Shown here piece by piece: positions 7,407 through 16,051 of a stretch of DNA of 64,000 bases (position 1 is its first letter; the number at the start of each line of letters is the position of its first letter). The stretch covers positions 1,860,001 to 1,924,000 of the forward strand of contig NZ_CP108414.1 of NCBI RefSeq assembly GCF_035978755.1, read 5' to 3'. The notes under the pieces are model-generated. The model was given only the letters and a program-made list of their open reading frames with translations, made no database searches and was not told the DNA's origin. Position numbers and translations under genes: made by a program. Origin of the DNA: Streptomyces sp. NBC_01298 (GTDB lineage: Bacteria > Actinomycetota > Actinomycetes > Streptomycetales > Streptomycetaceae).

Positions 7407-8885
7407 ATGTTGCTGTTCTCGGTCGACTCGAAGGTGGCGAAGTGCCATCTGGAGAGTCCGCTGCTGGCCGGCGAGGAAGCGGCCAGGCTGTTGGTACATC
7501 GCTCGATCTCGGACGGGACCCCGATCTATCTGGACGACGAGACGATGATGCCGGTCGAGCCGTTGTGTTCGTGGGGCCGGAACATGTCGTACGCCGATCT
7601 GGCCCGGTCCACGCTGAAGGACTACGGACGGATCATGGCCCGCTTCGCTGGGCATCAGGAGGGCCGCGGCCGCGATGTTCTGGCGGCCACCGAGTCGGAT
7701 CTGGTGGCGTTCAAGAAGGTCCGGACCTTGTTGCAGGAACGACCCATCGGCTCGTCGGCCTGGGGCAAGGAGTCCGGGCTGCTGGATCAGTTCTTCGGGT
7801 TCGCCGTCGATGAGGGGTATCTGCCGCAGCGGCCGGTGCGGGTGGCGGCTCGCGGTCGCAATGCACTCGCGCCCCGGGTGAGGCGGGGGATGGACATCCG
7901 GCATCTCACGCTCGATCAGTACCGCTATTTCCGCGATGTCGGCCTGGGCGGGCAACGGCCGGACTCCCAGGTCGACCGGACCTTTCGCGGCTGGGCACCT
8001 CACCGCAACCGCGCTGGCTCCGACATGGCCCTGGGCTCGGGGGCACGCTGGCAGGAGTGGGCAACGGTTCTGCTGCCTGAGCTCGGCATCGGGGTCAATC
8101 CCCCTGTACAGGCAGCCGAGTTCACGGTTCAAGCCTGCGCGAAGTACGGCAAGGCCCGCACCCTCTACGTCCCCGAGGACGCGGTCAGCTCGGTCGACAC
8201 CTACGTGCTGCTCGAACGTCCGGAGCTGACGGCGGCCGCCGCCCCACGCCTGGGGCGGCGGCACCGGGACCTGTTCGTCGTCTCACCCATCGACCATGAG
8301 TCGGGCCGCATCCGCGGGGTCCTGGACGGAGTGTTGCGGGAGTTCGACATCCAGGCGATGCCCGCTGACCTCCGGAGGATCACCGTTCATGAGGGCGAGT
8401 ACGGGCTGGAGGCGCTTGCGGTATTCGTCTGCCGCAGCGGCCTGATGCCCGGCGCCGACTCGTGGAAGCGCTACCGGCACGCGGCCTGGAGGCGGATGCA
8501 GGAGCACGCGAATTCGACGACGCCGCGGCTGCCTGCAAGGCGATGGCGCTGGCACGACCTGCGTCACACCCACGCTCTTCAGCTGCTGTCCTATCTGGAA
8601 CGGCTGATGGACGGCGAAGAGCCGGATCACGCCGCACGGCGCCGTCGCCACGACCGCTACCTTTCGGGGCACATCCGGCACAACCCGCTGTTGATCGTCA
8701 GCCGCAGACTCGGTCACGCGAGCCCGGAGACCACCTATGCCTACCTTGAGTACACCGACGACCTGGTGAACGAGTTCGAAGAAGCGTTCGGCGGTTGGAT
8801 CGGCGATGCGGACGAAGAGGCGACCTACGCGAAGATCGCCGCGCACGCCTTCGGTCTGGAGTCCGGCGATCGGGGTGGTCGGTGA
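7407..8885 (+). CDS. Tyrosine recombinase 1 (TnpA-like)
   Basis: A tyrosine site-specific recombinase of about 492 residues. I prefer the ATG at 7407 because AGGGGG (7395-7400) is then six bases upstream; the ATG at 7401 touches that site. The N-terminal ~190 residues would be the core/arm DNA-binding part. The catalytic domain shows the first arginine in GARWQEW (~213), the HxxR box in WHDLRHTHALQLL (~383), and RRLGHASPETTYAYLEY with the second histidine and the nucleophilic tyrosine (~435-446). All key residues therefore seem present. Its stop overlaps the next ATG (TGATG), coupling it to recombinase 2. In Tn554-type elements the equivalent protein performs strand exchange with its partner recombinases. 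Confidence 0.9.
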   Translation: MLLFSVDSKVAKCHLESPLLAGEEAARLLVHRSISDGTPIYLDDETMMPVEPLCSWGRNMSYADLARSTLKDYGRIMARFAGHQEGRGRDVLAATESDLVAFKKVRTLLQERPIGSSAWGKESGLLDQFFGFAVDEGYLPQRPVRVAARGRNALAPRVRRGMDIRHLTLDQYRYFRDVGLGGQRPDSQVDRTFRGWAPHRNRAGSDMALGSGARWQEWATVLLPELGIGVNPPVQAAEFTVQACAKYGKARTLYVPEDAVSSVDTYVLLERPELTAAAAPRLGRRHRDLFVVSPIDHESGRIRGVLDGVLREFDIQAMPADLRRITVHEGEYGLEALAVFVCRSGLMPGADSWKRYRHAAWRRMQEHANSTTPRLPARRWRWHDLRHTHALQLLSYLERLMDGEEPDHAARRRRHDRYLSGHIRHNPLLIVSRRLGHASPETTYAYLEYTDDLVNEFEEAFGGWIGDADEEATYAKIAAHAFGLESGDRGGR

Positions 8886-10834
8886 TGGGCCGGCGCCATG
8901 AATACGGCTCCCCGGCAGTCGGTGAGTACAGCGAGCGTGCTCCAGAGGAACTCCAGCCCACCGCCAGGATCGGGGTCCGTTCCGTGACCTGCGCGAAGGC
9001 GGGGGGCCGGTGCCAGGTGATCGAGCTCGATCCGGCAGCCTTTCGCTGCTCGCGACTGGCGGCCGAACTCGCTGACGAGTGGGTCGAATACGTCGAGGTC
9101 ACCCAGATCACCGCGGGGCCGGCGGCCGCCTACCAGCGGGCTATCACCCGGTTCTGCACGAGGGTCGACGCCGAACTGGAGCACAGGGGGGCCGCGGAGT
9201 CGTTGGGCCTGGCCGATCCCCGCACAGTCCGGCTGCTGACGAAGTGGGAGCGGGGACTGGCGGGTACGTATCCGGCCGGTTCGACTTGGCCAGCCTATCT
9301 GGCAACGTCACTGCGGGCGCTGCTGGTCCGGCGGGATGACCATCCTGAGAGGCCCATGGACCCGGCTCTGGCCCGCACGGCCCGCGGTCCGCTGCTGGTC
9401 GCCTGGGGCGAGAAGGCCGAGCACGACGAGTTCTCCCGCAAGGACAAGCAGACCCTCGTCCGCGCGAGCTGGACGGCGGTCAACGAGTTGGAGAGGCGGC
9501 TGGCAGAGGGATGGCGGCTGGCAGAGAAGGGCCGGCATCCCGGCACCGGCAGCTGGCTGCACTTGCCCGATCTCCTCTGGGGTCTGGCCCATGGAGAGGT
9601 CACCCCGACGGACATGAGGCTGAACCTGCCGTCGGCGTCCGACTGGCCCGACGACCTGCGGAAGCGGGTGATGCGGCCGGACGGCCGCATCACCGTTCAC
9701 ACCGCGAAACAGAAACTCGTGCGTCACCTGCTCGCTCACCTCTATCCGACCACCCTCGACCTGCACGCCTTCCGCGTGCTGCTGATGGACGCGACAGGCC
9801 ACACCTCCGAGGAGGTGACCGGCTTCGGCGCCAAGGACGTCGAGTTCTTCCCCAAGGGAGTTCGGCTGACGCTGGTGAAGAGGCGGGCCGGACGCGTTCG
9901 GCACCGCGCCTTCCGCGACGGCGCCATCACTCAGCAACCCGTTGAGGAGGCGTCCGCCGCCCACGAGATCACCGACCGACCCCGGCGCGAGGCCAGCGTG
10001 ATCGTCCGCCGTCTTCTGGACGTCACCGCGAAGGTCCGCGAACAGCTACCGGAGGTCGACGACACGCTGTTCGTGAGGGCGGCGATGCTGCCCAACGAGA
10101 TTCTCCTCTTCGACCGCTGGAACTTCGCGTCCCCTACCTCTTCCTTCGCGGCCTGGCTGGAGATCCGGGACATCACGGTCTCCGGCACCCCGCACATCGC
10201 CCGGCTGCGGAAGTCGACCAAGGTCGAGAAGGCGATCGTGGCCCGCGGGCGCCTCAGCGTTGCCGCCGACGACCACCTGGAGGAGACGTTCGCGGGGCAC
10301 TATGCCCAAGGCACCACCTTGCGGGTCATTTCCGGAGAGGTCATCACCGCAGCTCAGGACCATTGGTTTCGGCAGGCCGTCGAGGGCCCCACGGTGATCG
10401 CAGCCGAGGCGAAGGACGCCGCGGACCGCGTCGGGTTGCAAGCCCTTGGCCTGCAACCCGACGAAGCCGAGGGAATCATCGGCGGCCAGCTCGACATGGG
10501 CCTGTCGCACTGCCGCGATCCACGGCAGTCGCCGTTCAGCCCGCCCGGAGAGCTCTGCGCGGTCGCCCCGCTGCGCTGCCTGGAATGCCGAAACGCCTGG
10601 ATCCTCCCCAGCAATCTGCCCCAGCTCCTTCTCTTCAAGGAGCACCTGGAGCGGTTGAAGCAGCGGCTGCCACCTATCGCCTTCTCCGTCCAGTGGGGCC
10701 AGAGCTGGACGAACCTGCTCGCCGTCCTCGCCGACCGTCTACCCGAGGAGCTGGACCTGGCCCGCCGGCACATCGAGGAGGGACGCGAGGGCCTCCATCT
10801 TCCCCTCAACGCACACACGGAGTTCGAGCAGTGA
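8885..10834 (+). CDS. Tyrosine recombinase 2 (TnpB-like, variant active site)
   Basis: A 649-residue recombinase-like protein. The catalytic-domain pattern is visible but altered: where family members have G-L-R-x-x-E, this one reads GHTSEEVTGFG (~304), so the first catalytic arginine appears to be missing. A HxxR box (PHIARLRKSTK, ~437) and a DDHLEETFAGHYAQGTTL segment with the terminal His and Tyr (~462-472) remain. A Cys-containing tail (LCAVAPLRCLECRNAWI, ~560-575) could bind zinc. The size matches the large TnpB-type partner of Tn554-like systems. It starts at ATG 8885, overlapping the upstream stop, and ends in a GTGA overlap with recombinase 3. It may act as a structural or non-cleaving partner; this is inference. 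Confidence 0.8.
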   Translation: MGRRHEYGSPAVGEYSERAPEELQPTARIGVRSVTCAKAGGRCQVIELDPAAFRCSRLAAELADEWVEYVEVTQITAGPAAAYQRAITRFCTRVDAELEHRGAAESLGLADPRTVRLLTKWERGLAGTYPAGSTWPAYLATSLRALLVRRDDHPERPMDPALARTARGPLLVAWGEKAEHDEFSRKDKQTLVRASWTAVNELERRLAEGWRLAEKGRHPGTGSWLHLPDLLWGLAHGEVTPTDMRLNLPSASDWPDDLRKRVMRPDGRITVHTAKQKLVRHLLAHLYPTTLDLHAFRVLLMDATGHTSEEVTGFGAKDVEFFPKGVRLTLVKRRAGRVRHRAFRDGAITQQPVEEASAAHEITDRPRREASVIVRRLLDVTAKVREQLPEVDDTLFVRAAMLPNEILLFDRWNFASPTSSFAAWLEIRDITVSGTPHIARLRKSTKVEKAIVARGRLSVAADDHLEETFAGHYAQGTTLRVISGEVITAAQDHWFRQAVEGPTVIAAEAKDAADRVGLQALGLQPDEAEGIIGGQLDMGLSHCRDPRQSPFSPPGELCAVAPLRCLECRNAWILPSNLPQLLLFKEHLERLKQRLPPIAFSVQWGQSWTNLLAVLADRLPEELDLARRHIEEGREGLHLPLNAHTEFEQ

Positions 10835-12924
10835 TCCTCAGCCAGCCCGCCGACCGCACCAAGCCGCTGTTCAGAGATGCTGAACTGGTTCTGCAAGGCC
10901 GTCCCCTGCGGGAAGGGGCCCACGGCGGAAACATGGCCCTGCCCCAGTTCGGCGACACCGAGGTCTGGGACTTCAACGACATTGTCCGCCGGCCGCCCAA
11001 CCGCTCCCGCTGCAGCTGGAGAGTCCATTTCAGCGGCGAACTGACCGATCCGTTCTGGAACCTCCTGGCCCGCGAGGTCCTCATGGCCATGGCCAACCCT
11101 CAGCATGAGGCCCTCCACGACATCGGCGTACATCTCGGCTGTGACCACGCCAACGTCGCCACGCTAGTCCAGATCGTGTCGAAGCTCCGCACACTCATCG
11201 TCTGGGCCCGCAAGAAGGGCCTGCCTGACCGGCCCGCCGAATGGACCCACCACGACCTGCGCCGGCGGATCCAGGACCTTCACACAGTCCAGAAGCCGGG
11301 CACCGTGGTCTCGACCGTCACCTTCCTCAAGAAGATGGCAGTCCTCGGCCCTGCTCTCACCGGCGGCTGGCCCGCCGGTGACCCCTGGGAAGGCCGAAGT
11401 GCACGCCGGGTCGCCCAATGCCCTGGCAAGACCGAGCTGTCAACCGAGGCCGTCACGCCGGAGATCTGGTTCCCGCTTGTCCGCGCGGCTTGGGCCTACG
11501 TCCACACCTTCGCACCGGACATCCTGCGGGCCACCCGCCGCTACGAGGAACTGCGGAGCAAGGCCCAACCCTCGATCGTCGGGCGCAAAGCCGAAGTCGA
11601 CGCCTGGCTCGACGACCCGGCGAACAAGATCCCGGTCTACTCCAACCGGACCCACAGCGACGGCAGCCCCCGCGTTCACTGGCACCTGCTGGACCTCCTC
11701 GTCGGCCTGCCCGGACGGAACAACGGCTACACCCTCGCCGGCGGCTCCCGATCACGTCGCCAGAAGGTCATGCAGGCCATCGCCGAGGGCCGGATCACCC
11801 ACGAAGGACTCGTCCCTGCCCTGGCCACGGTCCACCGTCCCGACGGAACCACCGGTGCCTGGCACCCCGGCATTACCCCCAACAACCTGTTCCGTCTCCA
11901 CCTTGCTCTCCGCAATGCCGCATTCATCCTGGTCGCGGCACTCTCGATGATGCGGGACTCGGAAATCCAGGCGATCGTCCGCGGCAGCGTCGTCGAGCAC
12001 TACAACTCGCCCGCCATCGCCTCCACGCTCCAAAAGGGCCGCCCCGGCCTGCCCCGCAAGCACTGGTGGATCACCGAGCCGGTCGCCGAGGCCATCACGG
12101 TCGCCGAAGCTGTGTCTGTTCACGCCGAACGGGTCTTCGCTCCGCTCAGCAACCCGGCCGTCAACGTGGCCCTCCAGGGCACCGAAATGACCCAGAAGTT
12201 CATCGCCTTCGTCAACGCCGGCCGAGCCTGGTCAGGACTCGACGAAATCCCGCCAGGCAAGGCCCGACCCCACATGTTCCGCCGCACCATGGCCATGCTG
12301 ACCGACCAATTCGCCGGCTCGGAGATCGCGCTCGGCATCCAGCTCAAACACGTCGCCACCCGAGCCCTCGCCAACCGCTCCACCCGCGGCTATGCCGCTT
12401 CCGACAGCGCCTGGGCCGAGCATCTCCAATCCGCTGTCGATGCTGCCAAATTCCGCCGCATCCGAGACCTCTACAGCGAACACACCAGCGGCAAGGCCAT
12501 CGGCTTCGGCCCCGGAGCCGATCGAATCAAGGAGGCCTTCGACCAGATCAAGGAGACGGTCGCCGCCCGCGGCGGCGACGCCCGCGTCGAGGACAGCCTC
12601 CTACGCAAAGCTCGCATCACAATCCGCTTTGGGACGCTGAACCACTGCCTGTTCGACGAGATGAACCCGAATGGGGCCGTCTGCCTGGAGAACGCGATCG
12701 TTCCCAACGGCCACACTGGGCCCCTGGAAAGCCGCTGCCGACCCGACCGCTGCCACAACAGCATGATCGGCCCCGAACACGTCCCGATCTATGACTCACA
12801 CCGTCGCACCCAGCTCAAGCTCCTGAACAACCCCGCCCTTCCTGTCGTCCGCAAGGAACTGATCGGCCGCGAGCTAGAGCGGACCGAAGCCGTTCTGGCC
12901 AAGGTCCACGAGGAGACGACGTGA
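10831..12924 (+). CDS. Tyrosine recombinase 3
   Basis: A 697-residue tyrosine recombinase starting at GTG 10831 inside the previous stop (GTGA). A full catalytic set can be seen: MRDSEI (~373) with Arg I, a lysine in ASTLQKGRPGLPRKHW (~395), HMFRRTMAML (~480) with His/Arg, and LKHVATRALANRSTRGYA with the last His and the Tyr (~521). The long N-terminal part (~1-330) likely binds DNA. The C-terminal ~170 residues contain several cysteines and histidines (NHCLFDEMN, then SRCRPDRCHNSMIG) and may form a metal site. A third recombinase is what distinguishes trio-type elements from plain integrases. It overlaps the next gene by four bases (GTGA). Confidence 0.85.
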   Translation: MILSQPADRTKPLFRDAELVLQGRPLREGAHGGNMALPQFGDTEVWDFNDIVRRPPNRSRCSWRVHFSGELTDPFWNLLAREVLMAMANPQHEALHDIGVHLGCDHANVATLVQIVSKLRTLIVWARKKGLPDRPAEWTHHDLRRRIQDLHTVQKPGTVVSTVTFLKKMAVLGPALTGGWPAGDPWEGRSARRVAQCPGKTELSTEAVTPEIWFPLVRAAWAYVHTFAPDILRATRRYEELRSKAQPSIVGRKAEVDAWLDDPANKIPVYSNRTHSDGSPRVHWHLLDLLVGLPGRNNGYTLAGGSRSRRQKVMQAIAEGRITHEGLVPALATVHRPDGTTGAWHPGITPNNLFRLHLALRNAAFILVAALSMMRDSEIQAIVRGSVVEHYNSPAIASTLQKGRPGLPRKHWWITEPVAEAITVAEAVSVHAERVFAPLSNPAVNVALQGTEMTQKFIAFVNAGRAWSGLDEIPPGKARPHMFRRTMAMLTDQFAGSEIALGIQLKHVATRALANRSTRGYAASDSAWAEHLQSAVDAAKFRRIRDLYSEHTSGKAIGFGPGADRIKEAFDQIKETVAARGGDARVEDSLLRKARITIRFGTLNHCLFDEMNPNGAVCLENAIVPNGHTGPLESRCRPDRCHNSMIGPEHVPIYDSHRRTQLKLLNNPALPVVRKELIGRELERTEAVLAKVHEETT

Positions 12925-13382
12925 CCGCACCCCACCGCCGCACTCTCACCGAAGACGGTGTCTCCGCGAAGACCGCCGCAGCCCTTCGGGCAGCGATGCA
13001 GCGGCTCTTCCACGGCAAACCACAGCACACCGACGGACGCCTCACCAAGGAAAACCTATGGCGAGAAGCCCAGGTCAGCCGAGCCACCATGAACCGGGCC
13101 ACCGGCATCCTCACCGAGTGGGACAGTCACATCGCCGACCGCGGCACCACCACACCGGGCGAAGCCCGTCGCGACGAAGAGATCACGCGACTCGGCCGGA
13201 AGCTAGCTGAGAAGACACGCGAGTGCACCCTTCTCAACAAGCGTCTGGACGCGGCCGCCACCGCCATCGCCGCACTCCACCACGACAACACCCAACTCCG
13301 CCAAGAACTCGCAGCCACTGGCGGAAACCTCACCCCCCTGAGGGGTATGACCGAGATACGCGCCAAAGGGGCAATGAGGTGA
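12921..13382 (+). CDS. Small helix-turn-helix/coiled-coil protein (TnpC-like)
   Basis: A 153-residue protein starting at GTG 12921, overlapping recombinase 3. Residues ~40-68 read as a helix-turn-helix (TKENLWREAQVSRATMNRA). Residues ~85-128 form a charged, heptad-like coiled coil (RRDEEITRLGRKLAEKTREC, then LHHDNTQLRQEL). In Tn554 the small tnpC product occupies this position and promotes transposition and orientation choice, so an accessory role with the three recombinases is a sensible inference. The 3' end of the gene lies within the first copy of a ~50 bp repeat that recurs twice near the other end of the cargo, which could be its binding site or a scar of rearrangement. Confidence 0.75.
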   Translation: MTAPHRRTLTEDGVSAKTAAALRAAMQRLFHGKPQHTDGRLTKENLWREAQVSRATMNRATGILTEWDSHIADRGTTTPGEARRDEEITRLGRKLAEKTRECTLLNKRLDAAATAIAALHHDNTQLRQELAATGGNLTPLRGMTEIRAKGAMR

Positions 13383-13393
13383 TCTTGAAGCCC
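13342..13393 (-). repeat. ~50-bp repeat, copy A (inverted relative to B and C)
   Basis: The segment spans the end of the TnpC-like gene. It reads GGGGTATGACCGAGATACGC, then GCCAAAGGGGCAATG, then AGGTGATCTTGAAGCC. Its reverse complement matches copy C (17085-17137) at roughly nine positions in ten, and copy B (17017-17063) more weakly. The conserved centre is CAAAGGGGC next to GATCTTG. Confidence 0.75.
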
Positions 13394-13450
13394 TGAGCGC
13401 TCGGCCCGTCACCCCCGAAGGGCAGCGAAGCTCCGGCACCAGCATGGCTG

Positions 13451-13484
13451 TAGGGGGGCGACCCCGGATCGGACCGCCCCCCTA
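13451..13484 (+). terminator. Bidirectional hairpin between the recombinase operon and the secreted-protein genes
   Basis: TAGGGGGGCG (13451-13460) pairs perfectly with CGCCCCCCTA (13475-13484) around a 14 nt loop. It lies between the convergent ends of the TnpC-like gene and the first small secreted-protein gene and could terminate both. Confidence 0.7.
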
Positions 13485-13527
13485 CCTCCCCGCCGGCAGA
13501 CCGGCCGGGCGACGCACACTGCTGTGG

Positions 13528-13944
13528 CTACTGCACGGTGAGGGTGAACGCCGTGTCCGCCCAGGTGTCGGCCGTGTTGATGCTGCGTACGTAGATGGTG
13601 TTCGGGTCGCTGCCGCAGACGGTGACCGGCGTGGCCACGACGATGAACGTGGCCCAGTTGCTGTTGCTTGTGACGTGGACCGCCGCGTCCTTCAGATCGT
13701 CGATGTCGGGATCCGACACCTTGACGCAGTACTGCCCGGTGGCGACCTTCCTGGTCCCGGCCTCGTCGATGTTCTTCTGCGCCAGGAGCGTGCCGTTCGC
13801 TGCCACCTTGGCGGCGGCGCGGGCGTAGGGGGCGTACATGTCGATGGGTGCCGCCACTGACGTACCGGCCAGGACGGGGACCGACACCAGGGCGGCGACG
13901 GTCAGGGCGATGGCGCGAGCACGCCCGGTGATGCTGTGAGACAT
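13528..13944 (-). CDS. Small secreted protein, paralogue 1
   Basis: A 138-residue protein read from ATG 13944, with an AAGGA site eight bases upstream. The N-terminus is a clear Sec signal peptide: basic residues, then AIALTVAALVSVPVLAG and a likely cut after VAA. The mature ~105 residues contain exactly two cysteines (GQYCVKV and VTVCGSD), which probably pair, and beta-rich segments. It is homologous to the next gene (shared GxYCV, an Asp-rich turn, CG, TxYV and a final FxLxV), so the pair is a tandem duplication. The family is unknown to me. Export, small size and a single disulfide suggest an extracellular structural, inhibitor or toxin-like role without pointing to one. Confidence 0.8.
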   Translation of the reverse strand: MSHSITGRARAIALTVAALVSVPVLAGTSVAAPIDMYAPYARAAAKVAANGTLLAQKNIDEAGTRKVATGQYCVKVSDPDIDDLKDAAVHVTSNSNWATFIVVATPVTVCGSDPNTIYVRSINTADTWADTAFTLTVQ

Positions 13945-14044
13945 GGGGGGCTTCCTTCTTCTCGGCCGCGTCACCCGTGTGCTGGGGCGGCCAGGTCATG
14001 CCGGCGAGCGGGTGGTCCCGCCTACAGGCTTCGAGGCGGGAAGG

Positions 14045-14470
14045 TCAGGGGACGAGCAGCATGAAGGGCGCGTCGGCCATCAGAAGGCGTTCGCCGGTGT
14101 AGACGGTCAGCGTGTCTGCCGCGTTTCCGCATTGAGCCGTCGGGTAGGTGGCGAGGTTGATCGCGTACTCCGGGCCGCCGGACGTGACGAGGGTGGCGAC
14201 CGGGGTGCTGCGGCTCACGTCGATCCTGGTGGCGTCGTCGAACGTCACGCAGTAGGTGCCGGCGGCGACCCTGGTGGACGACTTGATTCCCTTGGACTGC
14301 GCGCGGGTTCCGTCCGCGTTGATCTGAGCGGACGCCATCGCGTACGGGGCCTTGGCCCTCACGGCCGCGTCATCTGCGATGGCGACACCCGCGACCGCTC
14401 CTGCGGCCAGGAGGCTCAGCGCTGCAGCCGTCCCGATGATTCCCCGGCGCGCCTTGATGGTCTTGAACAT
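14045..14470 (-). CDS. Small secreted protein, paralogue 2
   Basis: A 141-residue protein with an AAGGAAGG site before ATG 14470. Its signal peptide runs KTIKARRGIIGTAAALSLLA and ends near VAIADDA. The mature part has two cysteines (GTYCVTF and AQCGNA) at the same relative positions as its downstream paralogue, with the shared pattern PYAxAxAxxxADGT near the start and FMLLV at the end. Identity is modest, so the duplication is old. Both genes point toward the hairpin at 13451 and are probably one transcript. They lie inside the mobile element as cargo. The function is unknown. Confidence 0.8.
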   Translation of the reverse strand: MFKTIKARRGIIGTAAALSLLAAGAVAGVAIADDAAVRAKAPYAMASAQINADGTRAQSKGIKSSTRVAAGTYCVTFDDATRIDVSRSTPVATLVTSGGPEYAINLATYPTAQCGNAADTLTVYTGERLLMADAPFMLLVP

Positions 14471-14663
14471 GGTTTTCCTTCCTTGGGCGTGACCGCCGAA
14501 CCGACTTGATCACGGAGCGTATGCAATTAGATATACCCCGTGACGAGCAAGGGGTAAGTGGATCACTCACTCGAACGCGCCATGCAGAAACGGTCCTTTT
14601 CCAGAGAAGCGCCGCAGGGGGTCCGCGCAGGCCGGCGGAGCGCCGGATCCGTTCGCACAACCC

Positions 14664-14716
14664 GTTCTCACGCAAACCAGGGACGGGCCCCCTTCTGAGA
14701 ACTATGTTGTGAGAAC
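14664..14716 (+). promoter_or_regulatory. Inverted and direct GAGAAC repeats before the serine recombinase gene
   Basis: GTTCTCAC (14664-14671) and GTGAGAAC (14709-14716) form a perfect inverted repeat. A further TGAGAAC (14696-14702) is a direct repeat of the second arm. The cluster ends ten bases before the recombinase start and lies between divergent genes. Repeated half-sites beside a resolvase-type gene are typical of a res/operator region. Confidence 0.55.
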
Positions 14717-14725
14717 ATCCGGTTC

Positions 14726-15733
14726 ATGACGGACCCTCAGGAACCTGCCCCGGCCGACGCGGCCGACGTCGAGCGCCACCCGTGCCCGCGGTGCGCGGCC
14801 GAGCCGGGCTCCCCGTGCCGGTCGCGCGGCGGCGCCGTCGCTGGGACCTACCACACCGGCCGGTTCACCAAGGTGCCCCGCCTTGCGAAGCTGCTGCGGG
14901 TCCAGACCCCGGCCGACCGCGGTCCCGGCCAGCCCTGGCGGCCCGGCACCCCGCCTCCGACCCCCCTCGACCCGGACACCCCGACCGCGGACATCCGCAT
15001 CGGCTACGCCCGCTGCTCCACCCTCGGCCAGGAACTCGCCTCCCAGCTCGACGCCCTCGCCAAGCACGGCATCCCCCGGGAGAAGGTCTTCAGCGAGAAG
15101 ATCAGCACCCGCATCCGGGTCCGCCCCCAGTTCGAGGCCGCGCTCGCCACCGCCCGCGAGGTCAAGGCGCACGCCCCGCACTGCCGCGTCATCTTCACCG
15201 TCTACGAGATGAAGCGGCTCGGCCGGGACGCCGCCGAACTCACGGCGCTCGCCGACCACCTCACCGCCCACGGCCTGGTCCTGGAGATGCTCGCCGGACC
15301 CCTGCCGGGGATGTATGACCCGAGCGGCCCCGGTCGGCTGCTGTTCGCGTTCTTCGCAGCGATGGCGGAGACCGAGCGGGAGAGCATCCGCGAGTCCACC
15401 CTCGAAGGCCTCGACACCACCGCCCGCAAGGGCAAGCACGGCGGCCGGCCCCCAGTCATCACCGACGACATGCTCCACACCGTGCTCCGCCGCCGCGCGG
15501 CCGGAGAGTCAGTCGAGCAGATCCAGCCCGACCTGTTCATCCCCACCGGCAAGCGCAAGGGACAGAACCCCTCCGCAGCCAGCATCTACCGGGCGCTCGC
15601 TGAGCACGCCAAGCGCGAGGCGTACCCCGAAGCAATCGAGGCTGCCCGCGCCGACTTCGCCGTCCTCCAGGACGCTGCCGACGTCCCGCGCCCCCGTCCA
15701 GCCCGCATCCTGACGACGGGGGCCGAGCAGTAA
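14726..15733 (+). CDS. Serine recombinase (resolvase family) with N-terminal zinc-finger-like module
   Basis: A 335-residue protein. Residues ~19-45 hold a compact Cys/His module (HPCPRCAAEPGSPC, then GTYHTGRF) seen at the N-terminus of several actinobacterial proteins. Residues ~92-225 are the resolvase catalytic domain: IGYARCSTLGQ carries the nucleophilic serine, YEMKRLGRDAAEL the catalytic arginine region, and FAFFAAMAETERE the E-helix. Residues ~245-300 form a resolvase-type helix-turn-helix. It would cut and rejoin DNA at paired sites, possibly the GAGAAC repeats just upstream. Inside the larger element it could resolve cointegrates, or it may be left over from an earlier plasmid or transposon. 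It is not needed for the tyrosine-recombinase mechanism. Confidence 0.88.
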   Translation: MTDPQEPAPADAADVERHPCPRCAAEPGSPCRSRGGAVAGTYHTGRFTKVPRLAKLLRVQTPADRGPGQPWRPGTPPPTPLDPDTPTADIRIGYARCSTLGQELASQLDALAKHGIPREKVFSEKISTRIRVRPQFEAALATAREVKAHAPHCRVIFTVYEMKRLGRDAAELTALADHLTAHGLVLEMLAGPLPGMYDPSGPGRLLFAFFAAMAETERESIRESTLEGLDTTARKGKHGGRPPVITDDMLHTVLRRRAAGESVEQIQPDLFIPTGKRKGQNPSAASIYRALAEHAKREAYPEAIEAARADFAVLQDAADVPRPRPARILTTGAEQ

Positions 15734-15788
15734 CGAGCCTTTCGCCTACTTTGCACCGTGGGTCAGGGATAGGACACCGAGGCCGGGT

Positions 15789-15900
15789 ATGGGGCGGGGA
15801 GAGCGCGGCGATCTGTCGGACGCGGAGTGGGATCGACTGCGGCCGTTCCTGCCGGTCAGCAACGGGCGGCGCAGACGGTGGCGCGATCACCGGCAGGTGA
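15789..15900 (+). pseudogene. IS5-type transposase, N-terminal remnant
   Basis: MGRGERGDLSDAEWDRLRPF and the following 'GRRRRWRDHRQV' are the hallmark first ~37 residues of Streptomyces IS5-family transposases. The homology stops abruptly at about 15900, and the DDE catalytic part is absent. The following sequence is AT-richer and unrelated. Only the 5' end of the insertion sequence remains. Confidence 0.8.
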
Positions 15901-16051
15901 AGACCGGAAGGGATAAAAAAAACAAGCTCAGCTTGGCTGGAATGTCCGCATCATCAGTTCAGAGCTCAACTTCGCTATCGTCATCACCTGACGCTTCATC
16001 ACATACCGCGCCGCGCGCTGTGGCCTCCCAGGACAAAGACAGGAACCCAAC
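15901..16051. other. AT-rich junction DNA after the IS remnant
   Basis: After the IS break the sequence becomes unusually AT-rich for this genome, including an eight-A run at 15916-15923. No credible gene is visible. It serves as the leader of the crystallin-like gene at 16052 and looks like imported or rearranged DNA. Confidence 0.5.

Noticed and set aside
14726..15733. Serine recombinase as the enzyme that inserted the 10.5-kb element
   Set aside because: Its gene lies in the cargo. The terminal gene order and near-identical hexamer junctions point to the tyrosine recombinases, and serine recombinases usually leave 2-bp-overlap sites not seen at the ends.
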